From G963668345 sp965226215 (GTDB lineage Bacteria > Acidobacteriota > Terriglobia > Bryobacterales > UBA6623), in the NCBI GenBank assembly GCA_965226215.1, contig CBDDCH010000002.1, positions 2,170,001 through 2,234,000 of the forward strand: DNA of 64,000 nucleotides, given 5' to 3'. Shown here one piece after another: positions 27,751 to 37,840 of the stretch. The position numbers and the translations under genes are program-made. Each line of letters opens with the position of its first letter. Position 1 is the stretch's first letter. The notes under the pieces are model-generated. The model ran no database searches. It had not been told where the DNA came from and was given only the letters and a program-made list of their open reading frames with translations.

Positions 27751-28536
27751 GTGGACTCAGAGATTCTGACATACGGTTGGGCGGCGGCCTGCTTCCTACA
27801 GGTGGGGTGGGCCGTGCGTCTTTGGCGTTTGGGTCTAGTTCGCCACTATCCCGCCCTGGCAACCTTTCTTGTCCTCGCCACCGGCAGCTCGCTGGTCGGC
27901 TACTTCCTCTTCGTGTATGCGGAGCGAACGCTCTACGGCTGGTTCTTCGTCACAAGCCAACCTGTTACCTGGGCGCTGTACCTTTGCGTGCTGATGGAAG
28001 TTTTCAATCGCGCGGTAGCAGGTTACGGGGGCCTCCAAAAGTTGAGTAGGCTAGCCACGTACGGTATTGCAGTCGGCGTCGGCGTGCTCGTGCTGGGGAT
28101 TGTAATCCTAGACTCGACAGGCAATCTTCCGGTGTCGCGATTGATCGGGCCTTGGAACCGCGCCGAGCGGGGCATTTATTTGGGCCTCACCATCTTCTGC
28201 CTGGCGCTAGCTGCATTCATCGCGTACTTTCCTTTGAGCGTACCGAAGAATGTGCGGGTGGTGTTCGCGGTCTTCGGCCTGTTGTTCGCCGGACAAGTAG
28301 GTCTGGACGCTTTACACGCGGAACTCGGTCGCAGTTTCAACGAGGTTCGGAAAAGCATCACGTTTTTCTTCTTCATTCCCTTCTGGTTGGCCGGGCTTTT
28401 GGCCTTTTCAAAGGCGGGCGAGACGGTTCCGGCTGCGGCGACAGCCCGCTGGCGGCTCGATGAGCGGCAGGAGACGATGTTGACAGCAAGACTACGGAGT
28501 TTCAACGAAACCCTAGTGAGAGCACTTCGGTCATGA
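27751..28536 (+). CDS. seven-span membrane protein, unknown function
   Basis: 261 residues with about seven hydrophobic segments (AACFLQVGWAVRLWRLGLV, LATFLVLATGSSLVGYFLFV, GIAVGVGVLVLGIVIL, GLTIFCLALAAFIAYFPL, VVFAVFGLLFAGQVGL, SITFFFFIPFWLAGLLAF) and a basic, glutamine-rich C-terminal tail (RWRLDERQETMLTARLRSF). No catalytic motif seen. The GTG start follows TTGGGGTAAGCAC. It overlaps the next gene by four bases (ATGA), so the two are cotranslated and probably act together. Confidence 0.65.
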   Translation: MDSEILTYGWAAACFLQVGWAVRLWRLGLVRHYPALATFLVLATGSSLVGYFLFVYAERTLYGWFFVTSQPVTWALYLCVLMEVFNRAVAGYGGLQKLSRLATYGIAVGVGVLVLGIVILDSTGNLPVSRLIGPWNRAERGIYLGLTIFCLALAAFIAYFPLSVPKNVRVVFAVFGLLFAGQVGLDALHAELGRSFNEVRKSITFFFFIPFWLAGLLAFSKAGETVPAAATARWRLDERQETMLTARLRSFNETLVRALRS

Positions 28537-29081
28537 TTCCCTTTTGGCTGGTCCTGGGATTCATCTTTTTCGCGGTAGTGACTTGGGGAGTGATCGTGTG
28601 GCGGCTGGGTCGCGCCGCCGATGTGAGTGCTTCCATGCCCGTTTGGGCTGACCAAGCGCCCGCTGAGGAAACCTATCGGCCAATGGCCCGCCTCTTCGCG
28701 GAGCAGGACCTGGAGTTCCTACGGAGCCAGCAAGGTCGGACAAGGAGTATGGAACGTCGATTTCGCCTTTACCGTCGGCGCGTACTCTCTCTCTACCTCT
28801 GTCAGCTTCGCGGCGACTTCCATCAACTGTGGAGGTTTTGCCGTCATCTGGTGCCAACCAGCAAAGATCCTCTCCTAGGATCCGTTGTGTTCCGGCAGTT
28901 TGTCATCTTCTACGGACTCTACACGGTGCTGCGACTTCGGTGCTTGCTGGGCGCGTTCGTCTACGTGCGCGCCGACACTGTCGATCTCGTATCTTCCATG
29001 GGCAAGCTCCAGCAGGAGGCCCGCCGCGTGCTAGCATCACTAGATCGCGGCTTGCTGCCCGCGACGTCCTTGAGCGGTTAG
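28533..29081 (+). CDS. single-span membrane-anchored protein, unknown function
   Basis: 182 residues: an N-terminal span (MIPFWLVLGFIFFAVVTWGV) and a charged soluble part with QDLEFLRSQQGRTRSMERRF and a second hydrophobic patch (VVFRQFVIFYGLYTVLRLRC). The four-base overlap with the upstream membrane protein argues for a joint role. The region from 29082 to 29381 after it holds no gene. Confidence 0.6.
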   Translation: MIPFWLVLGFIFFAVVTWGVIVWRLGRAADVSASMPVWADQAPAEETYRPMARLFAEQDLEFLRSQQGRTRSMERRFRLYRRRVLSLYLCQLRGDFHQLWRFCRHLVPTSKDPLLGSVVFRQFVIFYGLYTVLRLRCLLGAFVYVRADTVDLVSSMGKLQQEARRVLASLDRGLLPATSLSG

Positions 29082-31252
29082 CTCGCCTCGTCCGCCTGCT
29101 TCTTGATGGGTTTCACCAACCGTCCCGCCGCCCGCGGACACCTGTGATTTCGGCCCCACGGCGGCTCTCTTTCGCTGGGGAACGTTGCTTCCAGTCTTTG
29201 AAGGGGAATTTATCCAGCTGTCGGGACCCCGCTCCTTTTGTAGATTCACTACGCGTTTGGGAGGGTAGACAGCTATGGCCCCGTAGGTCAAAAGCCCTGA
29301 ACAGTTAATGGGATCGCCCGATTCCCGGCGTATACTAAAGTTTCTACACTTTCCTTTGTAACTGGCACTTCCGGTGTTCGGATGCAACAGCTACCCGAGA
29401 TCCCCCCCTGGATGTCGTTGTAGGAGTGGCCTCCGCGGGCCTTCTGCTTGCGGCTTTGGTCTATCTCATTCGCTCGCGGCCCGAGCATTCGCTAATCGCG
29501 GTTGGCGCCCCTAATAAGCACGCGGCCCTCTCTCTGTTTGCTCCGCTACCCTCTGGCCACCTCACGGGCCGCCTGAGTTTCCTAGGCTCGTTGTTCGGGC
29601 ACCTGTTCGCCATGGCACTCATTCCGTGGCTGCAGGCTCTCCATCCGCATAAGCTAATGTTTGATCTCGAAAGGCATGATCTTGTCTTGCTCGAATACCG
29701 GATACCTGAGGTTCCACTGGTCGCTCCGGCTGACCTGGAAGAGGAAGCCGAGCCGGAAGATCCGGTACCGGAGAAAGAAAAGCAGCCCGAACCGGAGTCG
29801 TCAGGTTCTCCTCCCAGTCTCAAGACAGAAGAGCAGCGGGATCCTGCCGAGTCTCCGCCTCCGGCGGCGGCCTTGGCCAAAGCCGCCGAAAAGCAAAGAC
29901 CCCCCGAGAGGCCTCTTCTTACGCAACGATTCAAGATCGTGCTGCCTAAGATCGCAACACCGGACCCGGCACTCCGCGACGTCATCTTGCGCTCGGACTT
30001 AGCCCTGGAGTTTCCGGCCGACTACAGCCCGAAACTGCCGCCCGTGATGCAGTGGGCGGAGAAACCGCGGGAGTTAGAAAACGCTTTGCTTGTCGAGCCG
30101 GGCTGGGAAAAACCCGAGGAGTCGGTTCGCTGGGAGCTGCCGGAGGCGGAACCTCAACTGCTGGCCTCCACCCAACAGCTTGCCCTGGCGGATCTACAGA
30201 TCGCCGACAGTCCGGAGCTGCTTCGGGACCCGGCACTAGCTGTCCCGCCGGCCGACGTCATACCCTTCGGCGGGGTGAAACCACCCTTCGAACCTGTCGA
30301 AGAGATTCCTTCACTAGGGGAAGGATCGAACTCAACGACCCTAGTTATATTGAGTCAGAACCCCGCGCCACTGACTCCTTCGTTCCTGCTGGAAATGGGG
30401 TTGCAACTCGGTACGCTTACGGACCTGAAGCAAGAACTTCTCGAGGGTCTGACGGCCACGGACGCTCCGGACTTGGCGCCTACGGACAGCTCGCCACCCG
30501 AGGTTCCTTTTCAGCCGACTCCGCCTTTGCAGCCTCCTCCTCCGAATCAACTGGCACAGGCCGACACCGACATCGCTAGCCCCACCGCTTCTGAAGGGCC
30601 CGTCCATCAGGAGAGTGAATCGAACGCCCAGCAGGGATCCAATAGTGAGGCTGCGGTGGAGGCCGGTTTGGATGACGGAGTAGTTGCCGGTCTCGGCGAA
30701 GCACCGGGAAACGCGGAAGTCTTCCATGTGTTGGCTGCGCTGACCGCCGGAATAAAGCCCCGACCCTTCAGCACGCCATTCGAGGAAGGGGTAGGAAGCG
30801 GTGAGAAAATCGAGGAATCCGTGGAGGCCGGCGCTTCACAGACGGGCACTCGCAGCGCACAGACACGAGGCTCCGTCGGCCCGGGCACAGGGGACGGGGA
30901 AACGCCCTCGGAGTCAGCGCTAGTGGCAGCGAGCAAGGCATCTGCTCGGGGGCCGCTGAAGCCGCTCCCCCGGAAGAAGTACGGCATCATCCTGATCTCG
31001 AACTCCCAGACCGCGCTTATGGAAGCGCGTGGCACCTTGACGGGTAGTCCTATCTACACGGTTTACCTAGACGTGCCGGAGGCTCCCCGCAAATGGATCA
31101 TGCAATTCTGCTTGCCGAACTCAGGCTCCCGACGCCTCACTATCTCGAACGGCGTGATCCGTATCCGCCCCCGCAAAAAAGTTAGCCCTCCGTTCGCCAT
31201 GCGCATGCGGCCATTGGAGCCCCTGGCTAGCTCCACCCCCGACGGTATACCG

Positions 31253-32666
31253 GAGATATTGTCAAATGTTGTGGATGGGCGAGGTCAGGCGGCGTTTTCC
31301 TGAACCATCAATCCATCCTTGAAAACCTTTCCCTCTAAGACATGAACAATCACTTCCGAACCGTTCAGGCGTCGCCAGTGGCGCTCGGCTTGGCGGGCCA
31401 GCATGAAGACCATCGTTAACGACGCTTCGCGGCTGCCACAACCCTTCGTTCGTCGCTGCCGCAAACGGACCGTCGCAAAGGTGGACTCGATCGGGTTCGT
31501 CGTCCGCAAGTGCCCCCAGTGCTCGGCCGGAAAGTCGTAGAAAGCCAGCAGCACTTGGCGGTCTTTTTCCAGGCACTCGACCGCTTTGGGGAACTTCTTC
31601 TCGTATAGGTTCTTGAAACGGTCCAGAGCGGCCTCCGCCGTCTGCCGACTCTCGGCAAGATAGATGTCGCGCAGCGCCTGCTTGGCTTTGCCCTGCATGC
31701 TCTGCGGCAGCTTATTGAGCACGTTGGCCGTCTTGTGGAGCCAGCAGCGTTGCTCACCGGTCGCCGGATAGACTTTCCGCAGTGCCGCCCAAAACCCCAT
31801 CGCTCCGTCGCCCACCGCCAACTTCGGCGGCAGCTCGAGCCCCTGCCGTTTCAAGTCCTCCAGCAACTCCTGCCACGACAGTTCGCTTTCGCGAAAGCCG
31901 TCGTGCACCGCCAGCAGTTGCTTGCGACCGTCTTCGAGTGCTCCCATCACAACCAGCAAACACTGCCGTTCATCGTCCAGACGAACATTCGAGTAGATGC
32001 CATCGGCCCAAATGTAAACAAACCGCTGGCCGCTGAGGTCACGCTTTGACCAAGCCTCGTACTCGCGGCGCCAGACGTCTTTGAGACGCACCACCGTCGT
32101 CGCCGACAGGCCCGGAGCGTCGGGCCCCAGCAAGGCCTCCAGCGCTTCGCTGAAATCGCCCGTCGAGATCCCTTTCAGGTACAACCAGGGGATCAACTCC
32201 TCCACACTCTTCGTGCGCCGCAGATACGGCGGCAGGATCTGGGAAGTGAAACGAAAGCGCCGGCCCTGCTCATCGACTCGGCGATCGTCGACCCGCGGCG
32301 CCTGGATCTTCAGCTGACCCACGCCGCTGACGATGGTGCGCTCGCGGGCGTGACCGTTGCGCACCACCAGCCGCCGGCCGTCCTGGTCGACTTCGTGCTG
32401 ATGCGTTTCGATGTAGGCGGTCACTTCGGCTTCCACGGCCTTGACGAGCATCTGGCGCGCTCCTTGGCGCAGCACCTCATCCAAGGGCGAGCGTTCCTTT
32501 CCATCAATGACTTGGGGGTTGACTTGACTGCTGCTCTCAGCAGCTTCACACTGACTCATGGCGTATCCTCCTTGTTCCTTTCCAGAAAACGATTGAGTTG
32601 CTTCCTCAATCGTCAGGATACGCCGCCTCCCCTCAGAGGCTCATCCACAACTTCTGGTTATAGCTC
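31253..32666 (-). mobile_element. IS256-family insertion sequence, copy 2
   Basis: 1414 bp with the same termini as copy 1 and a perfect nine-base target duplication GGTATACCG at 31244-31252 and 32667-32675. It lies inside the TonB-like gene in the opposite orientation to that gene. Confidence 0.96.
31285..32559 (-). CDS. IS256-family transposase, copy 2
   Basis: 424 residues, intact, with the same motifs as the transposase at 9120-10394. The two proteins differ by E for G in the N-terminal VIDGK-RSPLDEV and by E for Q in YLA-SRQTAEA. The high identity and complete target duplications point to recent movement. Confidence 0.95.
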   Translation of the reverse strand: MSQCEAAESSSQVNPQVIDGKERSPLDEVLRQGARQMLVKAVEAEVTAYIETHQHEVDQDGRRLVVRNGHARERTIVSGVGQLKIQAPRVDDRRVDEQGRRFRFTSQILPPYLRRTKSVEELIPWLYLKGISTGDFSEALEALLGPDAPGLSATTVVRLKDVWRREYEAWSKRDLSGQRFVYIWADGIYSNVRLDDERQCLLVVMGALEDGRKQLLAVHDGFRESELSWQELLEDLKRQGLELPPKLAVGDGAMGFWAALRKVYPATGEQRCWLHKTANVLNKLPQSMQGKAKQALRDIYLAESRQTAEAALDRFKNLYEKKFPKAVECLEKDRQVLLAFYDFPAEHWGHLRTTNPIESTFATVRLRQRRTKGCGSREASLTMVFMLARQAERHWRRLNGSEVIVHVLEGKVFKDGLMVQENAA

Positions 32667-32978
32667 GGTATACCGGCGCGCGTGATCATCTACGCCGTCG
32701 TTGACGAGGAAGGCATCCTCAAAAACTTCCGTGTGGTGCATGGATCCAACCCGGAAACGGACAACGTGATACTCGCCAGTCTACGCTCTTGGGAGTTCTT
32801 GCCGGCGTTTCGCGGCGACGAGCCGGTCACGGTCGAAGCCTTGTTCGGCGTCCCACTGAACTAGCGCTCCCCAGAAACTCCACCAAAGCCGGTTTCAGTC
32901 TGCTCGACGAAAGGCGGGGATGCGCGGAGCGCGGAACCGGATGGCCCGAAAGCGAGCGTTGATCTGCCGGCACACCTA

Positions 32979-34131
32979 GTGTAGTGCCACATAAATAGCT
33001 GTACAATAACACCCTTTTCGCGATAGGATGGTTTATGTGGCCATCCGCTGACGCTCTAGCCCTCACCGCTCCGCAGCGAAACGCTCTTCGTCGCCTCGTT
33101 CGAGGCCGCAATACGACGCAGAAAATGGTCTTGCGAGCGCACATTGTTTTGCGCTGTGCGCAGGGGTTGGCGAACCACGCCATGGCCCGCGAACTCGGCG
33201 TCAACCGCAAGACCGTCATCCTGTGGCGAAAGCGCTTCGCCCAGTCCGGCCTCGACGGACTCCGCGATCGGACGCGCCCCGGACGCAAACCGGCGCTCTC
33301 CGCTGAATTCGTCCAATGCATCCTCGATACAACGCTTCACGAGAAGCCCCGGGCGGCCACGCATTGGAGCACCCGCACCCTCGCCAAGCACTTGGGCGTC
33401 TCCAAGATGGCCATCCAGCGCGTCTGGAAAGCGCACGGACTGCAGCCCCATCGCCTCGAAACTTTCAAGCTCAGCCGCGACAAGCAGTTCGTCGAGAAAC
33501 TCCGCGACGTGGTCGGGCTGTACTTGAATCCGCCCGAGCACGCGCTGGTGCTCAGCGTCGATGAGAAAAGCCAGATCCAGGCCTTAGACCGCAGCCAGCC
33601 GGGACTGCCCCTGAAAAAGGGTCGCGCCGGCACCATGACCCACGACTTCAAACGACATGGCACAACGACGCTGTTCGCCGCCTTCAATGTGCTCGACGGC
33701 CAGGTGATCGGGGACTGTCTGCCGCGACATCGGCACCAGGAATTCCTCAAATTCCTACGCAAGATCGATCGCGAAACGCCACCGGCGCTGGAGCTGCATC
33801 TGATCGTGGACAACTACTCCACGCATAAGCATGAGCAGGTGAAGAAGTGGCTCGCGAAGCACCCCCGCTTCCACTTTCACTTCATTCCCACGTCTTCTTC
33901 TTGGCTCAATCTCGTCGAGCGCTGGTTCCGCGAGCTGACACAGAAGCGCATCCGCCGCGGCGTGTTCCGCAGTGTTCCCGAACTCGAGGCCGCCATCCAC
34001 GAGTACCTGGAAGCGAGCAACCAAGCGGCCAAGCCCTTTGTCTGGACAGCTCCGGCACAAGATATCCTCGCCAAAGTCGAGCGCGCCGCCAAAACCAACG
34101 CCATTGTCCAGAACCGTTAGTGGCACTACAC
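32979..34131 (+). mobile_element. IS630-family insertion sequence
   Basis: Bounded by TA dinucleotides (32977-32978 and 34132-34133), the target used by this family. The termini are perfect twelve-base inverted repeats GTGTAGTGCCAC, with weaker pairing beyond. One intact transposase gene. Confidence 0.92.
33035..34120 (+). CDS. IS630-family transposase
   Basis: 361-residue DDE transposase of the Tc1/mariner-IS630 group. An N-terminal HTH (MARELGVNRKTVILWRKRFA) is followed by a second HTH (KHLGVSKMAIQRVWKAHGL) and the catalytic core: VLSVDEKSQIQALDR, HLIVDNYSTHKHEQVKKWL and SSSWLNLVERWFRELT (Asp, Asp, Glu). The frame is intact. Confidence 0.95.
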   Translation: MWPSADALALTAPQRNALRRLVRGRNTTQKMVLRAHIVLRCAQGLANHAMARELGVNRKTVILWRKRFAQSGLDGLRDRTRPGRKPALSAEFVQCILDTTLHEKPRAATHWSTRTLAKHLGVSKMAIQRVWKAHGLQPHRLETFKLSRDKQFVEKLRDVVGLYLNPPEHALVLSVDEKSQIQALDRSQPGLPLKKGRAGTMTHDFKRHGTTTLFAAFNVLDGQVIGDCLPRHRHQEFLKFLRKIDRETPPALELHLIVDNYSTHKHEQVKKWLAKHPRFHFHFIPTSSSWLNLVERWFRELTQKRIRRGVFRSVPELEAAIHEYLEASNQAAKPFVWTAPAQDILAKVERAAKTNAIVQNR

Positions 34132-34376
34132 TAGTATATCGAGGCCCCAGGGAATCGAGGGGTCTCGGAGCTGTGCCATCACCTAGGCGTGGCGCATAGA
34201 CCGAATGGCGCAGGCAAGTCGTTAGACTCGAGTCTACGGCAGCTGACGGTCACATACCGTGTGATATCCTTGCAAAGAAATATCGCGATTCTTGGTCCCC
34301 GATTCCGATGAAGTGCCACCTCTCCAGACGTGAAACTCCGACCGCTAAACTCTTCGTGCTCTATTACCCCCCGACC

Positions 34377-35048
34377 ATGGCGCACTACGATTGGGATAAG
34401 TCGGTTTACGCCGCGGCCCGAGCCGGTGAAGCGTTGCGCCAAACGAGGGATTCCCTAAGGCTGTTCTATTGGCGCTTTGTCGCCAGCCGGAAGCTGCCTG
34501 TCGGCCTGACCGTCTCAGTAGTGGGAGCGGTTCTCGGATACTGGTGGGCTCAGAGCATCAACGCTGAAGGGGTGGACCTCGGCTTGTTCCGAAAATACGT
34601 TGTACCACTGATGGCAGCTGTCTTTTTGCTCTCCGGGCTGGCAAGAGTTCGAGCCTTTCTAAGGCGTTCCAAACGGTGGAAAGCACGGGGCCGAAAGACG
34701 GTGGCCGACGAGCTACAAGCGATCGAAGATGAGCTGGCCAAGCTACCCGAGGACCCGACCGCCGAGCAGGCCGCTTCGTTCCTGCGACGCCGCTGTCCTG
34801 ATGTGATCTCCGAGCTGGCTTTTGAGGGCAGATATTTCCACGCCGATACGTTTTTGGATTTCGTGATGTACCCCCAACTCAGAAACCCCAGCAGACGCGA
34901 GGAGTTGCCCGACAAGCACAGCCTCTATCGCGACGCCTACTACGTCGGCGCAGTTGTCTATGATGGGTGGCGCTTGTTCCACCAGGATACCCGTGAACTC
35001 GTGGACCCGCGCTTCGTCGGCAGCGGCGGGCGGCGCGGTGTGATTTAG
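34377..35048 (+). CDS. membrane protein of unknown function
   Basis: 223 residues from the ATG at 34377 (an upstream ATG at 34308 adds 23 unconvincing residues). Two membrane spans (LPVGLTVSVVGAVLGYWW and YVVPLMAAVFLLSGLARV) are followed by a basic stretch (RRSKRWKARGRK) and a cytoplasmic part with ADELQAIEDELAKLPEDPTA, then a YYVGAVVYDGWRLFHQD segment. No known domain. No partner on the same strand. Confidence 0.6.
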   Translation: MAHYDWDKSVYAAARAGEALRQTRDSLRLFYWRFVASRKLPVGLTVSVVGAVLGYWWAQSINAEGVDLGLFRKYVVPLMAAVFLLSGLARVRAFLRRSKRWKARGRKTVADELQAIEDELAKLPEDPTAEQAASFLRRRCPDVISELAFEGRYFHADTFLDFVMYPQLRNPSRREELPDKHSLYRDAYYVGAVVYDGWRLFHQDTRELVDPRFVGSGGRRGVI

Positions 35049-35158
35049 GCTTACCCGGTGCTCCCTGGGCGCTCGGAAACGTTTCTCACGGGAGGCAGCC
35101 CCCCTGCGCCTCTCTCAACAACCCTCTCAGCCTTAGCTTCTCTTGGTTCGGACCAAGG

Positions 35159-35274
35159 CTCGCCGGGCTCAACGTACTGTTCAAGTACGCCTCCGCTCGC
35201 CGAGCGGCGCGCGCCTTGTACTCACGGGCCTCTCACGCACTTCGCCTCGCCACCTGGTGAGAAAAGCGGGCTAG
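35159..35274. repeat. MITE-like element, right half
   Basis: Read on the minus strand from 35274: CTAGCCCGCTTTTCTCACCA, then GTGGCGAGGCGAAGTGCGTG, then AGGCGCGCGCCGCTCG and the palindrome GTACTTGAACAGTACG. It matches the elements at 8615 and 12093-12290. The left terminus is unclear; a TTTCTCAC-like trace near 35084 may be what remains. Confidence 0.7.
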
Positions 35275-35447
35275 CAAGGCGAGCTTAGCTTGCTGCATCC
35301 GCTGCGTCGCTGCACTGTCGCCGGCCGGCCGGCTTGCTGCTGGAGCGTCTCGGGGCGGACGCCGCCCCTTGAGGTGCTTTCGCCGGTCTGGCAGCGAGAG
35401 TAGCTTGCCTTGGCAAGCCACGCCGACGATCATGCCTCGTTCAGGTT

Positions 35448-36569
35448 TCACTGGCCGATGCTCAGGCGCTCGTGCGTCGCATTGTCGACCGCGTCCCAGT
35501 CGATCTCGATTCCGAGGCCCGGCTTTTGAGGGACGTGAACGATGCCTTGATCGTCGATGGGGTAAGGGTCCTTCATAGGGAACTTGAAGATCGTCTCGGG
35601 CACGATGAGTTCGAAGAACTCACAGTTGTTAATGGCACAAGAAACATGCAGATTGGCGATGTCCATCGGTCCCATGCTGGTGCAGTGGATCTCACAGTTC
35701 ATGCCGAAGGCTTCGGCCAAGTGCGCAATCTTCAGCGTTTCTGTAACGCCCATCTTGCCCCAGGCAACGTCCGCGCGAACGATGTCTACCGCTTGGTACC
35801 TGATCGCTTGCGCTACTCCCCACAATCCGCCGCTTGTTACCTCCGTTGCCGCGATCGGAATGTCGAGCGACGCGCAAAGTTTGGCGTATCTCTCTAAGTT
35901 CCAGTCACGGAAGGGCTCTTCGAACCAGTAGTAGTTGAGTTTTTCCAAGTGACGGCCGACGCGGAGCGCTTTCTCGTAGGTCCAGTCGGCGGCGGTGTCG
36001 GCCATGAGAGTCATGTCGGGTCCGGCTGCCTCGCGCACGGCCGTGTAGACATCGAACTCCTCCCGGGCGTGGACTTTAATCGCCTTGAATCCGCGCGAGC
36101 GCGCTTTCTCGACTTCCCGGATGTAGTCTTCCGCCGAGTCAAAATACAACATGCTGTAGTAAGCCGGAAGCGACGTGCGAGCCGCGCCTAGATACTGATA
36201 GAGAGGCAACTCCGCGCGCTTGGCTGCTATCTCCCAAAGGGCAACGTCCACGCAGCCAAGAATATTGATCGGGAAAAGACGGACACGGCGATCCTGCTCC
36301 CAGATTTCCTTCCAAAACGCTTCGCGATGATAAACATCGCGACCGACAAGTAACGGCGCGACCATGTCTTGCAGATAGCCCACCGGCACCCGGGCACTAT
36401 GTTCAGCGACACAGGTGCCGACACCTTCAAACCCGTCCTCGTCGGTGAGCTTGAGGACGATCACTCGGCTGAGATCAGAAAATCGAAACCCTTCAGAGTG
36501 ATGAGGGATGTCTTGCTCGTCGCGCTTTTGCTGGCAAACCCATGTTTCAAAGGATTTGATCCGTGGCAT
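35448..36569 (-). CDS. enolase-superfamily enzyme (mandelate racemase/dehydratase type)
   Basis: 373-residue Mg-dependent enzyme that removes a proton alpha to a carboxylate, most often an acid-sugar dehydratase. The capping domain covers about the first 130 residues, then the barrel shows IKVHAREEFDVYTAV in place of the usual KxK, LMADTAADWTYEKAL (first metal ligand), WFEEPFRDWN (second), ATEVTSGG (third) and CEIHCTSMGPMDIAN near the general base. AAGGAG stands a few bases before the ATG. It may belong with the sugar-catabolism genes at 41-47 kb. Substrate unknown. Confidence 0.85.
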   Translation of the reverse strand: MPRIKSFETWVCQQKRDEQDIPHHSEGFRFSDLSRVIVLKLTDEDGFEGVGTCVAEHSARVPVGYLQDMVAPLLVGRDVYHREAFWKEIWEQDRRVRLFPINILGCVDVALWEIAAKRAELPLYQYLGAARTSLPAYYSMLYFDSAEDYIREVEKARSRGFKAIKVHAREEFDVYTAVREAAGPDMTLMADTAADWTYEKALRVGRHLEKLNYYWFEEPFRDWNLERYAKLCASLDIPIAATEVTSGGLWGVAQAIRYQAVDIVRADVAWGKMGVTETLKIAHLAEAFGMNCEIHCTSMGPMDIANLHVSCAINNCEFFELIVPETIFKFPMKDPYPIDDQGIVHVPQKPGLGIEIDWDAVDNATHERLSIGQ

Positions 36570-37840
36570 TGGACTCCTTGTTGGCTGTGGTGAACCTTGT
36601 TTTCAATGGCAACGAGGCCGACTTGCCATCTTGATGCAACAACCGGCGCGGCGGCTAGTCCTTCGCCTCTGAAATGCCCGCCAAGTGATTGAAATAGATT
36701 GACTTATATGCAAATTTGGTTTGTTTGGTAATTTTACTCAAGGCGGCCGCTTCCGCGGATGAAAAAGCCATTCGGAAGGCGTGAAAAAATGGCGCGGACT
36801 CCCAGCCTCGGCTTCCATGCTCGGGGACCGTAAAGAAGTAACGGCTAACTGCTTTCCGGTGCAAAAAGGGGGAACTGGGCGGCGGCTTGGGACAGTCAGT
36901 CAATTTCGCATCCGGATACCTCCGCAACTTGTTGATTCTTCGAACGCGCGAAATTGTTGACAGTCCCTGCCGCGAGCCGCAAGCGTATTTTGCACCGGGA
37001 AGTACCCAAGCCGTTTGTGGCAATCCCCGATATTGTCATACCTTCCTAGCACAACCTCCTGCGTCTATTCTATCGCGGGCGGCTGGGATTTCTCTGGATA
37101 AGGGCCCAGAGGTTACTGAAAACAAAAGAAGTTGCCGCCCGTGACCGGTCGGATTGGATTCGGACCGACAGCGCCCCGGGTGTGAAGCCGGCAGGATTCC
37201 CGAGGCTTAGTCCTCGGGGTAGTGGGACACCGCGCTCTGGGCTAGCAGGATCAGGATGTGCCAGCAGGCGCTTATGGGACTTCCAAGCAAGATAGGTACA
37301 CCCTAGCCGACCAGGGATGCCGTGCTTCGTTAGCGACTGCGATGCCAATGGACGAGAAAATTTTGTTCGCACCAACAAACGCCTGCCTGAGGCTCTTCGG
37401 AAGGTCGTCGGAGGAGTCGAAAACCAGCCTGGATAAAGGGTCCTGGCGGTGCTACCATCGGATAGCTAGCGCGAAGGATTGTTATCGCCATCTAACGGCA
37501 GTATGCTATAGCTGTCGTGCTCAGCAGCATCACCCGCCGCCTTGTAAAGCTCGGGCTTCTGGCCTCGATGCCCTGCCTGTGCGCGGTCGAAACCGCCGCA
37601 CAATCGGACCCATCAGTCCGGGAGAAGATGTCTGGACGACCACGACGACACTTGCCCGGGTGTCGCCGCGGGTCTCGCCGGCGTGGAGCATTCCATGCGG
37701 AGTCTCTTGCCATCGGTATTACGATACCCAGTGGGGTGTCAGCGGGTTCTCGGCGTGGTTCAATCCGGCGGAGGCTCCAGGTTGAGCTATGTCCCTGACC
37801 AGCTCATTCTCTGTAACGTGTTCTTCTTCCCATCGAGATA
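36570..37840. other. gap with a dispersed repeat, hairpins and a possible decayed secreted protein
   Basis: 36681-36736 contains a copy of the AAATTTGGTTTGTTTGG repeat. 37146-37217 has two consecutive hairpins (CGGTC/GACCG and CCGAGGCTTAGTCCTCGG) that could belong to a structured RNA. A GTG at 37517 opens a signal-peptide-like frame (LVKLGLLASMPCLCAVETAA) that soon loses coding character; protein-like text continues in another frame (EDVWTTTTTLARVS), which suggests a frameshifted gene. None of these is recognised further. Confidence 0.35.

Larger units (their letters stand above)
29382..32864 (+). pseudogene. TonB-like energy transducer interrupted by IS256
   Basis: A protein with an N-terminal membrane region (SFLGSLFGHLFAMALIPWLQ), a long proline/glutamate-rich periplasmic linker and a TonB-type C-terminal domain. 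The left part reads to SSTPDGIP at 31252, then enters IS256; after the element, the frame resumes from the duplicated nine bases with GIPARVIIYAVVDEEGILK and ends at 32864 with VTVEALFGVPLN. Removing the element and one duplicate gives one frame of about 671-686 residues. The lost 63-residue tail is the part that grips TonB boxes. Near the start, ATG at 29382 and the downstream GTG frame (29426) join only if the seven-C run at 29402-29408 had eight C. Confidence 0.88.
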
